Shown: positions 42,517-51,258 of the stretch, piece after piece
Layout: each line of letters starts with the position of its first letter
Position numbering within the stretch: position 1 is the first letter of the stretch
Assembly (NCBI GenBank): GCA_944321635.1
Contig: CALULY010000001.1
Coordinates: 62,001 to 126,000, forward strand
Source of the DNA: an uncultured Bacteroidaceae bacterium
GTDB lineage: Bacteria; Bacteroidota; Bacteroidia; Bacteroidales; Bacteroidaceae
DNA length: 64,000 nucleotides
Direction of reading: 5' to 3'
Translations under genes and position numbers: made by a program
Notes under the pieces: model-generated
Database searches by the model: none
What the model saw: only the letters and a program-made list of their open reading frames with translations
Told to the model about the DNA's origin: nothing

Positions 42517-42894
42517 ATGAAAAAGTATTTACTTTCGATGCTTGCCGTGACGTTGCTTATGTTCACGTTCTCAAGTTGCGACAAGGATGATGAAGAAGTA
42601 GCGGTGTTTGAGCTCAATGGGTCGTCATGGGTCTATAATTCCCCCAATGGCTATGAGTCAATCACCATCACTTTCACATCAAACATCGATTGCGTCTATG
42701 TCTGGGCTTATGACGATGGCGACGTGATGGACAGTCAAACGACGCGTTACACTTATTCTTACAGTGAGCCCTACGTTGAGCTTTACCCGGACGATGAGGG
42801 CAAGGCGGTGCTTCGAGGACTTATCAATGGCTCTGTGATGGAAGTCACTAATAAGTCAAGCAACATAAACATCGGTACATTCTACAAGAAGTAG
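42517..42894 (+). CDS. Small lipoprotein, lipocalin-like in outline
   Basis: 125 residues. Lipobox FTFSS-C near residue 21. The mature part begins with acidic residues (DKDDEE) and then ELNGSSWVYNSPNGYESITITF, a pattern common in Bacteroidales beta-rich lipoproteins, ending GTFYKK. A beta-barrel of lipocalin type is possible from the strand pattern but not shown. It is monocistronic between its promoter and a weak terminator. Confidence 0.62.
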   Translation: MKKYLLSMLAVTLLMFTFSSCDKDDEEVAVFELNGSSWVYNSPNGYESITITFTSNIDCVYVWAYDDGDVMDSQTTRYTYSYSEPYVELYPDDEGKAVLRGLINGSVMEVTNKSSNINIGTFYKK

Positions 42895-42907
42895 TGTGGC
42901 GCAACAC

Positions 42908-42973
42908 CATCCATGACATTTGGATGTTTTTTTTCCTGGCCGGATGCCGAGCGTGGTGTCCGGTCTTTTATTG
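42908..42973 (+). terminator. Weak double terminator after the small lipoprotein
   Basis: CATCC / GGATG with eight T (42908-42934), then CCGGATGCC / GGTGTCCGG with two G-U pairs and TCTTTTATT (42940-42973). The second overlaps the end of the convergent beta-lactamase gene. Confidence 0.5.
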
Positions 42974-43882
42974 TTGTTTTGAGTTCCAGTTGCTCCCGCT
43001 CGTCACGTGGTCGTAGACGGCTGCGGATATGTCCGCCATCAGCCTCGCGTTTGTCGCGTCGTCCTCGGTGGAGGCTGTGATGAAGATGGCAAGGACATAG
43101 TGCCTCCCGTCTGGCAGGATGACAAATGCCGCGTCGTTGACTGCCGTGGCGTGGCCGTGGGCATCGCGGTCTCCGGTGCCTGTTTTGTGCCCTACGATGG
43201 CAGGCGTGCCGAGCAGGGGGCTGGGGATGCGGTCTTGTCCGGTGTCGCATCCGGTCATCGCGTCGATGACATACCGTTGGTTGGTGGCGGAGCAGAGCGG
43301 CCGCGTGACGAGCATCTCAAGCAGAGCGGCTGCCGTGAGTGGATAAGTCCAATTGTCGGCTGAGACCGCTGGATCGTCGTGCATCTCTGCTTCAGTGCGG
43401 GCGATAGCAAAGCCGTCGAGCCCCAATGCCCTGATCTCATTGTCCGCCGCTTGCGGCCCGCCGATGAGGCCGAAAAGGACATCGCAAGCTATGTTGTCGC
43501 TCTGTTGCAGGGAGTAGAGCAGCAATTCGCCTATAGTTATGCCCGGGATGCCGTCGGGATAGCGGTCGCGCATCGGGCTGTAAGTGCCTTGCACCATCAT
43601 TGCTGCTGGGACTGGCAACGTGTCGTCAAGGCTCATCCCCTGTCGGTCGAGGTGGCGGCACACGGCGATGGCTTGGTGCAGTTTTACCACGCTCGCCATG
43701 GGATAGCGTGCCGCGCCGTCGACGACGGTCGTGTCGGTGCCATCGACTATCACTGCAACTCCTATGGTGGCATCCGCGCTGTCGCAGATGGCTTGTATGC
43801 GTCTGGCAAGTCCGTTGTCGGCGAGTGCTGATGCGATGGCGGCAAGCATGATGAGGGTTGCCGCAAGTCGGGATATTGTCAT
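42968..43882 (-). CDS. Class A beta-lactamase, CfxA-like (subclass A2)
   Basis: 304 residues with signal peptide (about 1-21). All class A motifs are present: S64-V-V-K67 (Ser70 box), S128-D-N130, the omega loop TEAEMHDD with Glu164 (Ambler Glu166) and His168 in place of Asn170, and H232-K-T-G235. His at position 170 and GHKTGTGDRDAHG, then VILPDGRHYVLAIFI, are like Bacteroidetes CfxA and PER-type enzymes. It is expected to hydrolyse cephalosporins in the periplasm. No mobile element flanks it, so it looks like a resident gene. Spectrum and expression cannot be read from sequence. Confidence 0.85.
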   Translation of the reverse strand: MTISRLAATLIMLAAIASALADNGLARRIQAICDSADATIGVAVIVDGTDTTVVDGAARYPMASVVKLHQAIAVCRHLDRQGMSLDDTLPVPAAMMVQGTYSPMRDRYPDGIPGITIGELLLYSLQQSDNIACDVLFGLIGGPQAADNEIRALGLDGFAIARTEAEMHDDPAVSADNWTYPLTAAALLEMLVTRPLCSATNQRYVIDAMTGCDTGQDRIPSPLLGTPAIVGHKTGTGDRDAHGHATAVNDAAFVILPDGRHYVLAIFITASTEDDATNARLMADISAAVYDHVTSGSNWNSKQQ

Positions 43883-43904
43883 AGTGGTGAGTTGTTTGGG
43901 TGGG

Positions 43905-43912
43905 CAAAAATA
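43905..43912 (-). promoter_or_regulatory. -7 element for the beta-lactamase gene
   Basis: Minus-strand TATTTTTG followed by CCC, 22 bases before the ATG at 43882. It is 44 bases from the prmA element on the other strand. Confidence 0.5.
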
Positions 43913-43956
43913 TGGGCTTTGTAACTTTCATGCAATGTTATCGTGCGGCTTTGTAT

Positions 43957-43964
43957 TATCTTTG
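43957..43964 (+). promoter_or_regulatory. -7 element for prmA
   Basis: TATCTTTG followed by CCC, 35 bases before the ATG at 44000. Confidence 0.6.
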
Positions 43965-43999
43965 CCCGCAGTTGTTGCTTATATTAATAGGAAGAGGCA

Positions 44000-44845
44000 A
44001 TGAAATACTTTGAAGTCCATTTTACCGTCAGGCCATCAAACGAAGTTGTGCGTGACGTGCTGTCGGCAGTCCTTGCCGAGGCGGGTTTTGAGAGCTTTGT
44101 GGAGACTGCGGACGGGCTGGATGCATACGTGCAGCAAAGGTTGTTTGACGCGGCGGCGCTCGATGCCGCGTTGGCTGATTTCCCAATGAAGGTCGAAGAC
44201 ATCTCATACGATGTCGAGGAAGCCGAGGACAAGGATTGGAACAGGGAGTGGGAAAACAACTTCTTCACACCGATTGTCATCGACGGTCGTTGCGCCATCC
44301 ACAGCACTTTCCATCATGATGTGCCTGCTGCCGCCTATGACATCATCATAAATCCCCAGATGGCATTCGGCACGGGACACCATGCCACGACGGCGATGAT
44401 GGTCGAGGAGATCCTTGACTTGCATTTGTCTGGACGTTCCGTCCTTGACATGGGGTGCGGGACATCGGTGCTTGCCATCCTCGCCAGCAAACGCGGCGCG
44501 GGCAGACTTCTGGCCGTTGACATCGACAGCTGGTGCGTGGACAATTCGAGGGACAACATCAAGCTCAACAATGTCGGCAACATCGAGGTCGCCGAGGGCG
44601 ATGCCGCGTCGCTGGCGGGCAAAGGTCCGTTTGATGTCGTCCTTGCCAACATCAACCGCAACATATTACTTGAGGACATCCCGTCCTATGTCGCCGAGAT
44701 GGCACCCGGGGCGATGCTCTGCATGAGCGGTTTCTACGTCGAGGATGTTCCGTCCATCCGCCGTGCTGCGGAGGAACAAGGGCTGTTCTATGTGCATTGT
44801 CGCGAGAAGGACGGTTGGGCGATGGCGGCTTTCCGCAAGTTGTGA
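44000..44845 (+). CDS. prmA: Ribosomal protein L11 methyltransferase
   Basis: 281 residues. The N-terminal substrate-recognition domain (YFEVHFTVRPSNEVVRDVLS, EDKDWNREWENNFFTPIVI) precedes a Rossmann methyltransferase domain: NPQMAFGTGHHATTAMM, the SAM loop VLDMGCGTSVLAILASKRGA and the catalytic-loop VLANINRNILLEDI. It trimethylates amino groups of L11 using SAM. It lies 42 bases before purL. Confidence 0.93.
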   Translation: MKYFEVHFTVRPSNEVVRDVLSAVLAEAGFESFVETADGLDAYVQQRLFDAAALDAALADFPMKVEDISYDVEEAEDKDWNREWENNFFTPIVIDGRCAIHSTFHHDVPAAAYDIIINPQMAFGTGHHATTAMMVEEILDLHLSGRSVLDMGCGTSVLAILASKRGAGRLLAVDIDSWCVDNSRDNIKLNNVGNIEVAEGDAASLAGKGPFDVVLANINRNILLEDIPSYVAEMAPGAMLCMSGFYVEDVPSIRRAAEEQGLFYVHCREKDGWAMAAFRKL

Positions 44846-44887
44846 GACACGAAATCTATGCAAATGCTTTAATTGACGATTAGATAT

Positions 44888-47800
44888 ATGATATTGTTTT
44901 TCAGAACCACTTCAGGCAGTGTGATTGCCGTGGAAGTCCAAAAGGAGGTATCAAACGACGATTTGCAAAAGTTGGAATGGCTGTTTGGCAACGCCTCCAA
45001 GGCCGAGGGGCAGGTTGTCGATGGTTGGTTTGTCGGACCGCGCAAGGAGATGGTCACGCCGTGGAGTACCAATGCGGTGGAAATAACGCAGAACATGGGC
45101 GTAAGCGGCATCTCGCGCATCGAGGAGTATTTCCCCGTTGCAAGCGGTGAAGCCGACCATGACTCCATGCTCCAGAGGATTTACAATTCACTCGACCAAA
45201 ACATTTTCACTACCAATCGCAAGCCTGAGCCGATAGTCTACGTCGATGACCTCGAAGCCTACAACGAGCAAGAGGGATTGGCTTTGTCAGCGGAGGAAAT
45301 GGATTATCTGAAAAAGGTAGAGGCTGACCTCGGTCGCAAGCTGACGGATTCGGAGGTATTCGGCTTCGCACAAATCAATTCGGAGCATTGCCGCCACAAA
45401 ATCTTTGGGGGGACATTCGTCATAGACGGCAAGGAGATGGAGTCGTCATTGTTCCAGATGATCAAAAGGACCACAAACGAGAACCCGAACCGTATAATAT
45501 CAGCATATAAAGACAACGTGGCGTTTGCTGCCGGCCCGGTTGCCGAGCAGTTTGCACCTGAGGACCACTCGCGTCCCGATTATTTCAAGGTCAAGGATGT
45601 CGAGACGGTGATTTCGTTGAAAGCCGAGACGCACAACTTCCCAACGACCGTCGAGCCTTTCAACGGGGCATCCACCGGCACGGGAGGTGAAATCCGAGAC
45701 CGAATGGGCGGCGGCAAAGGGTCGATGCCTATTGCAGGCACGGCTGTCTACATGACATCCTATCCGCGTCCTGACGGAGGCCGGGACTGGGAAGACATTT
45801 TGCCAGTGCGCAAATGGTTGTACCAAACGCCCGAACAGATACTGATAAAGGCCTCAAATGGAGCGTCGGACTTTGGCAATAAATTTGGCCAACCACTCAT
45901 TTGCGGCTCAGTACTCACCTTTGAGCATAAGGAGAACGGTGAGAAATATGGCTATGACAAAGTGATTATGCTTGCCGGCGGTGTCGGCTACGGTACACGC
46001 CGCGACTGTCTGAAAGGCGAGCCCGAGGTCGGGGACAAGATTGTCGTGCTCGGAGGGGACAACTACCGCATCGGATTGGGTGGAGGTTCTGTCTCATCAG
46101 TCGATACGGGACGTTACAGCACTGGCATCGAACTCAATGCCGTGCAACGGGCAAACGCCGAAATGCAGAAGCGTGCCTACAACGTGGTACGTGCCCTTTG
46201 CGAGGAATCGACTAACCCGATAGTCTCAATCCATGACCATGGTTCGGCCGGTCATGTCAACTGTTTGTCGGAACTGGTGGAAGAATGCGGCGGTCTCATA
46301 CACATGGACAAGCTCCCCATCGGTGACAATACGCTTTCGGCAAAGGAAATAATCGCCAACGAATCCCAGGAACGCATGGGCTTGCTCGTTGAAGACGAGG
46401 CGTTGGAACACATCAAAAAGATAGCAGCAAGAGAACGTGCACCTATGTATATAGTAGGTGAAACGACCGGCGACGGACGTTTTGCTTTTGAACAAGCAGA
46501 CGGGGTGCGCCCGTTTGACCTTGCCGTCGATCAGATGTTCGGCAGTTCGCCAAAGACGGTCATGCATGACAAGACGGTGGAACGCAAGTATGAGGATGTC
46601 AACTACGATGTCAAGCATCTCGACTCCTATCTTGAGCGTGTCTTGCAACTGGAGGCAGTAGCCTGCAAGGACTGGCTCACCAACAAAGTGGACAGGTCTG
46701 TCACAGGCAAGGTCGCGCGCCAGCAGTGCCAGGGCAAGTTGCAATTGCCGTTGAGTGACTGCGGTGTCGTCGCTTTGGATTACCGTGGGCGGTCGGGCAT
46801 TGCCACCTCGATAGGCCATGCGCCGCAAGCCGCGCTGGCAAATCCCGAGGCTGGTTCAGTCCTCTCCGTATCCGAGGCATTGACAAATCTGGTGTGGGCA
46901 CCGCTCGTTGACGGACTTTCGACCGTTTCCCTCTCGGCTAACTGGATGTGGCCTTGCAGGTCGCAGGAGGGAGAGGACGCTCGTTTGTACTCCGCCGTCA
47001 AGGCTCTGTCCGACTTTTGTTGCGAGTTGCAGATAAATGTGCCGACCGGCAAGGATTCTTTGTCTATGACACAGAAGTACCCGGATGGGACGAAAGTCAT
47101 CTCACCCGGCACTGTGATCGTCTCTGCCGCAGGTGAAGTCTCCGACATCCGTAAAGTGGTGTCGCCCGTCATGGTCAATGATCACAGCACGGACATCTTC
47201 CACATCGACTTCAGCTTTGATTCCCATCGCCTGGGCGGTTCGGCCTTCGCGCAGTCCCTCGGCAAGGTTGGCAGCGATGTGCCGACAGTCAAGTCTGCCG
47301 ACTACTTCCGTGATGCGTTCAATGCCGTGCAGGAATTGATAAACAAGGGCTACGTAATGGCCGGTCACGACATATCTGCCGGCGGAATGATCGTGGCTCT
47401 GCTTGAGATGTGTTTTGCCAACGTCAAAGGTGGTGTGAACATAACTCTCGGGAAGATCAAAGAAAATGACTTGGTAAAAATATTGTTTGCCGAGAATCCC
47501 GGCGTTATCATCCAAGTCCACTCCTCAAACAAGGACGCGGTAAAACGCATCTTGGACAACGCAGGTGTCGGCTATGCACGCATCGGTTTCCCATGTTCGG
47601 AGCGGAAAATCACTGTCGTCAAGGGTGAGTCCAAGCACGTTTTCGACATCGACAAACTGCGTGACGTATGGTTCAAGACATCCTACCTGCTCGACAGGCG
47701 GCAGTCTTTCAACGGATGTGCCGAGTTGCGCCGTTTGAATTACAAGTACCAGCCATTGTTCTTTGAGTTTGGCGACAAATTTGCAGGGACGTTGGCTTCC

Positions 47801-48589
47801 TACGGCCTGACTGCTGACCGCAAAACACCGTCAGGGGTGCGTGCGGCAATCATCCGTGAGAAAGGGACAAACGGTGAAAGAGAGATGGCATACTCCCTCT
47901 ACCTTGCTGGGTTTGATGTCAAGGATGTCACGATGGCCGATTTGGTCAACGGCGAGGAGACATTGGACGACGTGAATATGATAGTTTTCTGCGGAGGTTT
48001 CTCCAATTCCGACGTTCTCGGCTCGGCCAAAGGCTGGGCGGGCGCATTCCTCTTCAACGAGAAGGCGAAAAAAGCCCTCGACAATTATTATTCCCGTCAG
48101 GACACCTTGTCCCTCGGCATCTGCAACGGTTGCCAGTTGATGATTGAGCTTGACCTCATCAATCCGGAGCACAAGGAAAAGGCGCGGATGTTGCACAATG
48201 ACTCCCACAAGTTCGAGTCCAGCTTCCTTGGGCTTGACATCTTGCCCAACAAATCAGTGATGTTCGGCTCGCTCAGTGGCGATCGTCTTGGCATCTGGGT
48301 TGCACATGGCGAAGGGAAATTCTCATTGCCGTGTCCGGAGGATCAGTACAACATCGTCGCTAAGTACGCCTACGACGAATATCCGGGCAACCCCAACGGC
48401 TCAGCATACTCCGCAGCCGCCATCGCCTCTTGGGATGGCCGGCACGTGGCTATGATGCCACATCTGGAACGTGCGATTTTCCCGTGGCAATGCGGTTTCT
48501 ATCCACGCAAGAGGCGGAATGATGACGTTACGCCATGGATTGAGGCATTCGTCAACGCGCGCCGCTGGATTGAGAATCACGGCAAGTGA
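44888..48589 (+). CDS. purL: Phosphoribosylformylglycinamidine synthase (large single-chain form)
   Basis: 1233 residues from ATG 44888; the longer frame starts with TTG. FGAM synthase motifs: NSEHCRHKIFGGTF, LKAETHNFPTTVEPFNGAST, GTGGEIRDRMGGGKGS, a second synthetase half (DISAGGMIVALLEMCFANV) and a C-terminal class I glutaminase with nucleophile Cys in LGICNGCQLMIELDLI. It uses glutamine and ATP to turn FGAR into FGAM in purine synthesis. No usual promoter is seen in the 42-base gap, so it may be read from prmA. It ends at a strong terminator. Confidence 0.97.
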   Translation: MILFFRTTSGSVIAVEVQKEVSNDDLQKLEWLFGNASKAEGQVVDGWFVGPRKEMVTPWSTNAVEITQNMGVSGISRIEEYFPVASGEADHDSMLQRIYNSLDQNIFTTNRKPEPIVYVDDLEAYNEQEGLALSAEEMDYLKKVEADLGRKLTDSEVFGFAQINSEHCRHKIFGGTFVIDGKEMESSLFQMIKRTTNENPNRIISAYKDNVAFAAGPVAEQFAPEDHSRPDYFKVKDVETVISLKAETHNFPTTVEPFNGASTGTGGEIRDRMGGGKGSMPIAGTAVYMTSYPRPDGGRDWEDILPVRKWLYQTPEQILIKASNGASDFGNKFGQPLICGSVLTFEHKENGEKYGYDKVIMLAGGVGYGTRRDCLKGEPEVGDKIVVLGGDNYRIGLGGGSVSSVDTGRYSTGIELNAVQRANAEMQKRAYNVVRALCEESTNPIVSIHDHGSAGHVNCLSELVEECGGLIHMDKLPIGDNTLSAKEIIANESQERMGLLVEDEALEHIKKIAARERAPMYIVGETTGDGRFAFEQADGVRPFDLAVDQMFGSSPKTVMHDKTVERKYEDVNYDVKHLDSYLERVLQLEAVACKDWLTNKVDRSVTGKVARQQCQGKLQLPLSDCGVVALDYRGRSGIATSIGHAPQAALANPEAGSVLSVSEALTNLVWAPLVDGLSTVSLSANWMWPCRSQEGEDARLYSAVKALSDFCCELQINVPTGKDSLSMTQKYPDGTKVISPGTVIVSAAGEVSDIRKVVSPVMVNDHSTDIFHIDFSFDSHRLGGSAFAQSLGKVGSDVPTVKSADYFRDAFNAVQELINKGYVMAGHDISAGGMIVALLEMCFANVKGGVNITLGKIKENDLVKILFAENPGVIIQVHSSNKDAVKRILDNAGVGYARIGFPCSERKITVVKGESKHVFDIDKLRDVWFKTSYLLDRRQSFNGCAELRRLNYKYQPLFFEFGDKFAGTLASYGLTADRKTPSGVRAAIIREKGTNGEREMAYSLYLAGFDVKDVTMADLVNGEETLDDVNMIVFCGGFSNSDVLGSAKGWAGAFLFNEKAKKALDNYYSRQDTLSLGICNGCQLMIELDLINPEHKEKARMLHNDSHKFESSFLGLDILPNKSVMFGSLSGDRLGIWVAHGEGKFSLPCPEDQYNIVAKYAYDEYPGNPNGSAYSAAAIASWDGRHVAMMPHLERAIFPWQCGFYPRKRRNDDVTPWIEAFVNARRWIENHGK

Positions 48590-48600
48590 GACAAATCACG

Positions 48601-48640
48601 GGATGCGTGACGGCAACGACGTCCGCATCCTTTTTCTTTT
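48601..48640 (+). terminator. Rho-independent terminator of purL
   Basis: GGATGCG / CGCATCC with an inner GACG/CGTC and one bulged base, followed by TTTTTCTTTT. Confidence 0.88.
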
Positions 48641-48700
48641 AGCAACCGGTGCCGCAGCTGCGTGGCTGTATGCCGTTGGTGGTGGTGTGCATCGTGTCAA

Positions 48701-49267
48701 ATGATTGATATGAAGCTGTATTTCGAGTTACTCTGGATTTTTGCCAAGATCGGGCTGTTCACCATCGGTGGAGGTTATGCGATGGTGCCCCTCATCGAGC
48801 GTGAATTTGTGGATAACAAGCGGTGGATAAGCAAAGAAGACTTCATCGACCTGCTCGCTGTGGCGCAATCAGTGCCAGGGATACTTGCCATCAATATGGC
48901 AATCTTCGTGGGCTATCGGTTGAAAGGCATCAAGGGGGCGGTGGCCACGGCGTTTGGCACGGCGTTCCCGTCGTTTGCCATCATCCTTGCCATTGCACTG
49001 TTTTTCACCAACTTCAAGGACAATGAGGCGGTCATCAAGGTGTTCAAGGGCATACGTCCCGCTGTCGTGGCACTCATCGCAGCACCTTGCTTGCAGATGG
49101 CCAAGTCGGCACGGCTGACTTGGCGGAATGCCATCATCCCCGTCATAGCGACTGTGTTGATATGGCTCATGGCCGTATCGCCGATTTATGTAATCATTGC
49201 TGGCGGGGTGGGCGGATATTTGTATGGTGCAGTCTTCAGGAAAAAGAAAGGAGGTTCGCAATGTTGA
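48701..49267 (+). CDS. Chromate transporter half-protein, first of a pair
   Basis: 188 residues from ATG 48701; ATG 48710 is equally possible. A single CHR domain with about six helices: FAKIGLFTIGGGYAMVPLIE at the start, then FIDLLAVAQSVPGILAINMA and KGIRPAVVALIAAPC. Paired short CHR proteins form a complex that exports chromate or a related anion in known cases; physiological substrate in gut bacteria is unclear. Its last seven bases overlap the second half gene. Confidence 0.85.
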   Translation: MIDMKLYFELLWIFAKIGLFTIGGGYAMVPLIEREFVDNKRWISKEDFIDLLAVAQSVPGILAINMAIFVGYRLKGIKGAVATAFGTAFPSFAIILAIALFFTNFKDNEAVIKVFKGIRPAVVALIAAPCLQMAKSARLTWRNAIIPVIATVLIWLMAVSPIYVIIAGGVGGYLYGAVFRKKKGGSQC

Positions 49268-49839
49268 CCCTTTTCCTCCAGTTGTTTTATACGTTCTTCA
49301 AGATAGGTCTCTTCGGTTTCGGGGGAGGCTATGCCATGATTTCTATGATCCAGGGCGAGGTTGTTACCAAGCACGCGTGGCTTGACTCGCATGAGTTCAC
49401 CGACATAATCGCCATCAGCCAGATGACACCAGGCCCGATAGGCATCAACTCGGCGACCTACGTTGGTTATATGTCAGTGCTTGAGCACGGAGGCCCTGTG
49501 TGGATGGGTGTGCTCGGCTCGGCTGTGGCGACTTTTGCCGTGGTGTTGCCATCGTTCATCCTGATGTTGACGGTCAGCCGTTTGTTGATGCGTTACAAGA
49601 CGCACCCGGTTGTCGAATCTGTCTTCATGGGTTTGCGCCCGACAGTAGTAGGGTTGATAGCCTCTGCCGCGCTTGTGCTGATGAATGCCGACAACTTCGG
49701 CAGCATCGACGGCGATGCTTTCCAGTTCTATGCCAGCGTGGTGATATTCGCACTTGCATTCGTCGCGACCTATTGGTTCAAAGTCCATCCCATCATGGTC
49801 ATTGTCGCCGCCGGTGTGGTGGGATTTCTTATCTATTAG
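49261..49839 (+). CDS. Chromate transporter half-protein, second of a pair
   Basis: 192 residues from ATG 49261, with an AAAGGAGG ribosome-binding site 7 bases upstream that decides the start. CHR domain: FKIGLFGFGGGYAMISMIQGE, FTDIIAISQMTPGPIGINSATYVGY and MGLRPTVVGLIASAALV. It should pair with the upstream half; the overlap and strong ribosome-binding site suggest equal production. Confidence 0.85.
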   Translation: MLTLFLQLFYTFFKIGLFGFGGGYAMISMIQGEVVTKHAWLDSHEFTDIIAISQMTPGPIGINSATYVGYMSVLEHGGPVWMGVLGSAVATFAVVLPSFILMLTVSRLLMRYKTHPVVESVFMGLRPTVVGLIASAALVLMNADNFGSIDGDAFQFYASVVIFALAFVATYWFKVHPIMVIVAAGVVGFLIY

Positions 49840-49843
49840 CCCC

Positions 49844-50362
49844 ATGGCAGACGGTGTTTTCAGGCGGGCAGTCGCTCAGGATGTTCTTGAGGCATGGAGG
49901 ATAATCACCGATGCCAAGGCTCTCATGGCGGCGCAAGGCAGCACGCAGTGGAATGATTCCTATCCATTGCCATCGACCATCGAGGGCGATGTGTCACGTG
50001 GCGAGGCCTATGTCATCGAGACTTGCGGGCGGTTGGCCGCCTACGGCGTAGTGTCTTTCGGCGGCGAAAGTGCCTATGACGACCTGTCCGGTGCGTGGCT
50101 TGTTGAGACCGACCGCTATGCGACAATCCACCGTCTTGCTGTCGCGGCAGAGTGCCGTGGGCGTGGCTATGCTTCCGCATTCATTGATCATGCGATGAGG
50201 CTTGCCGCAGCTGAGGGAGTCCTCTCGATGAGGGCTGACACAGCAGAGCGCAACGAGGCGATGTCGGGGCTGTTGCTCCGCAAGGGATTTGTGCGGTGTG
50301 GCAAGGTGTGTTATCCTGGTGTAGCACGCGGCGAAAGGATAGCTTATGAGAGATTGCTCTGA
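49844..50362 (+). CDS. GNAT-family N-acetyltransferase
   Basis: 172 residues from ATG 49844. GNAT motif A RLAVAAECRGRGYASAFIDHAM binds acetyl-CoA; motif B is AERNEAMSGLLLRKGFVRCG. The N-terminus FRRAVAQDVLEAWRIITDAKALM QGSTQWND-like region is common in Bacteroidetes GNATs of unknown substrate. It starts 4 bases after the chromate gene and overlaps the next gene by 17 bases. Confidence 0.82.
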   Translation: MADGVFRRAVAQDVLEAWRIITDAKALMAAQGSTQWNDSYPLPSTIEGDVSRGEAYVIETCGRLAAYGVVSFGGESAYDDLSGAWLVETDRYATIHRLAVAAECRGRGYASAFIDHAMRLAAAEGVLSMRADTAERNEAMSGLLLRKGFVRCGKVCYPGVARGERIAYERLL

Positions 50363-50942
50363 CATCAGGCCTTACAGCGGCGGATGTGCGGATGATGCGT
50401 GCCTGGCTGAGTTTCACGCTGCGTTGGGGCGCATCCATTCGATGCCAACGGTGGCAGGTATAGTGCAACTTGACTATGTGTCGATGGCCGATGCGTTGCA
50501 CCAATCCTATGACAGCCAACCGATAAAGTTCCGCGATGATTGGCGCGTGATGGCATTCATCTCCGACCATTCGCGTCAAGTGGGGCAATGCCGGCAGTGT
50601 GTGGTGTTGTCGTCTGATGCTTTACGTCGGATGGCGGTGCAAGGCATAAACTCCGTTGACCTCTCTGCGCCACGTGGCAGTGACCTCGCGCTCGGCGACC
50701 CGTTGTTTGACATATGCATGGTTGTCGCCCTCGACTTCCCAATTGACCTGTCGTTGCAATCACTTCACCGGCTCATAACACGAGATGCCAAGTCGCGCGA
50801 TGTGCTGTGGTTTGCCTGGCATCATCTGGTCACGTCGCTTGTCGCAACCGTGGCAATGTGCGATGAGACCGCTATCAACCGTGTGCAGCGGCGCATCACT
50901 TCTTTCGCATCATTTGTTGCAGCGGCTGGGATGAGGCTGTGA
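50346..50942 (+). CDS. Protein of unknown function overlapping a GNAT gene
   Basis: 198 residues. I recognise no family. Visible features: a Cys pair in VGQCRQCVVLSSD, a hydrophobic patch FDICMVVALDFPIDLSL and a helical C-terminus (VLWFAWHHLVTSLVATVAMC). The ATG lies inside the GNAT gene, so translation is probably coupled. Base composition is like its neighbours, unlike the restriction-modification insert that follows. An acceptor-binding partner of the GNAT is a guess. Confidence 0.5.
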   Translation: MRDCSDIRPYSGGCADDACLAEFHAALGRIHSMPTVAGIVQLDYVSMADALHQSYDSQPIKFRDDWRVMAFISDHSRQVGQCRQCVVLSSDALRRMAVQGINSVDLSAPRGSDLALGDPLFDICMVVALDFPIDLSLQSLHRLITRDAKSRDVLWFAWHHLVTSLVATVAMCDETAINRVQRRITSFASFVAAAGMRL

Positions 50943-51007
50943 CGTGCGTTCATTGGAAGGACATTTCCATGCGTCGCATCCTTTATAAAGTCACTTGCTC
51001 GCATAGA

Positions 51008-51101
51008 AAAGTCTGTTTTTAGGTTAAGTTTATATGTTTTCAATCTAAATCTATATATTTTTAGCATGCAATTATGTATTTGCAGGTTAAAAATAAAGTT
51101 T
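51008..51101. repeat. Family B 94-bp palindromic element, copy B3
   Basis: Four 21-bp units with dyad centres at 51023, 51044, 51065 and 51086; unit openings are TTTTTAGG, TTTTCAAT, TTTTTAGC and TTTGCAGG. The outer ends (AAAGTCT, AAAGTTT) are only partly complementary. It marks the left side of the AT-rich restriction-modification insert. No other feature is seen in the 315 bases before the nuclease gene apart from the promoter. Confidence 0.75.
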
Positions 51102-51175
51102 TTGTGCGGTTTTTGGTGTTTATTGTTCGAGCTGGCATCAATGGTGGATGGTGTTGACGATATTGCTCTTTTTCG

Positions 51176-51183
51176 TATTTTTG
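51176..51183 (+). promoter_or_regulatory. -7 element for the restriction-modification genes
   Basis: TATTTTTG followed by A, 75 bases before the ATG at 51259. Confidence 0.4.
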
Positions 51184-51258
51184 AAATGATTTTAGTCATG
51201 ATGTGGCAGTTGTAAAACTTAAAGATGACATCTTTTGAATGTCGTAAAGGTAAAGAGG

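Noticed and set aside
48604-48705. Small ORF of 33 codons after purL
   Set aside because: It is formed by the purL terminator hairpin and T-tract and has no recognisable feature.
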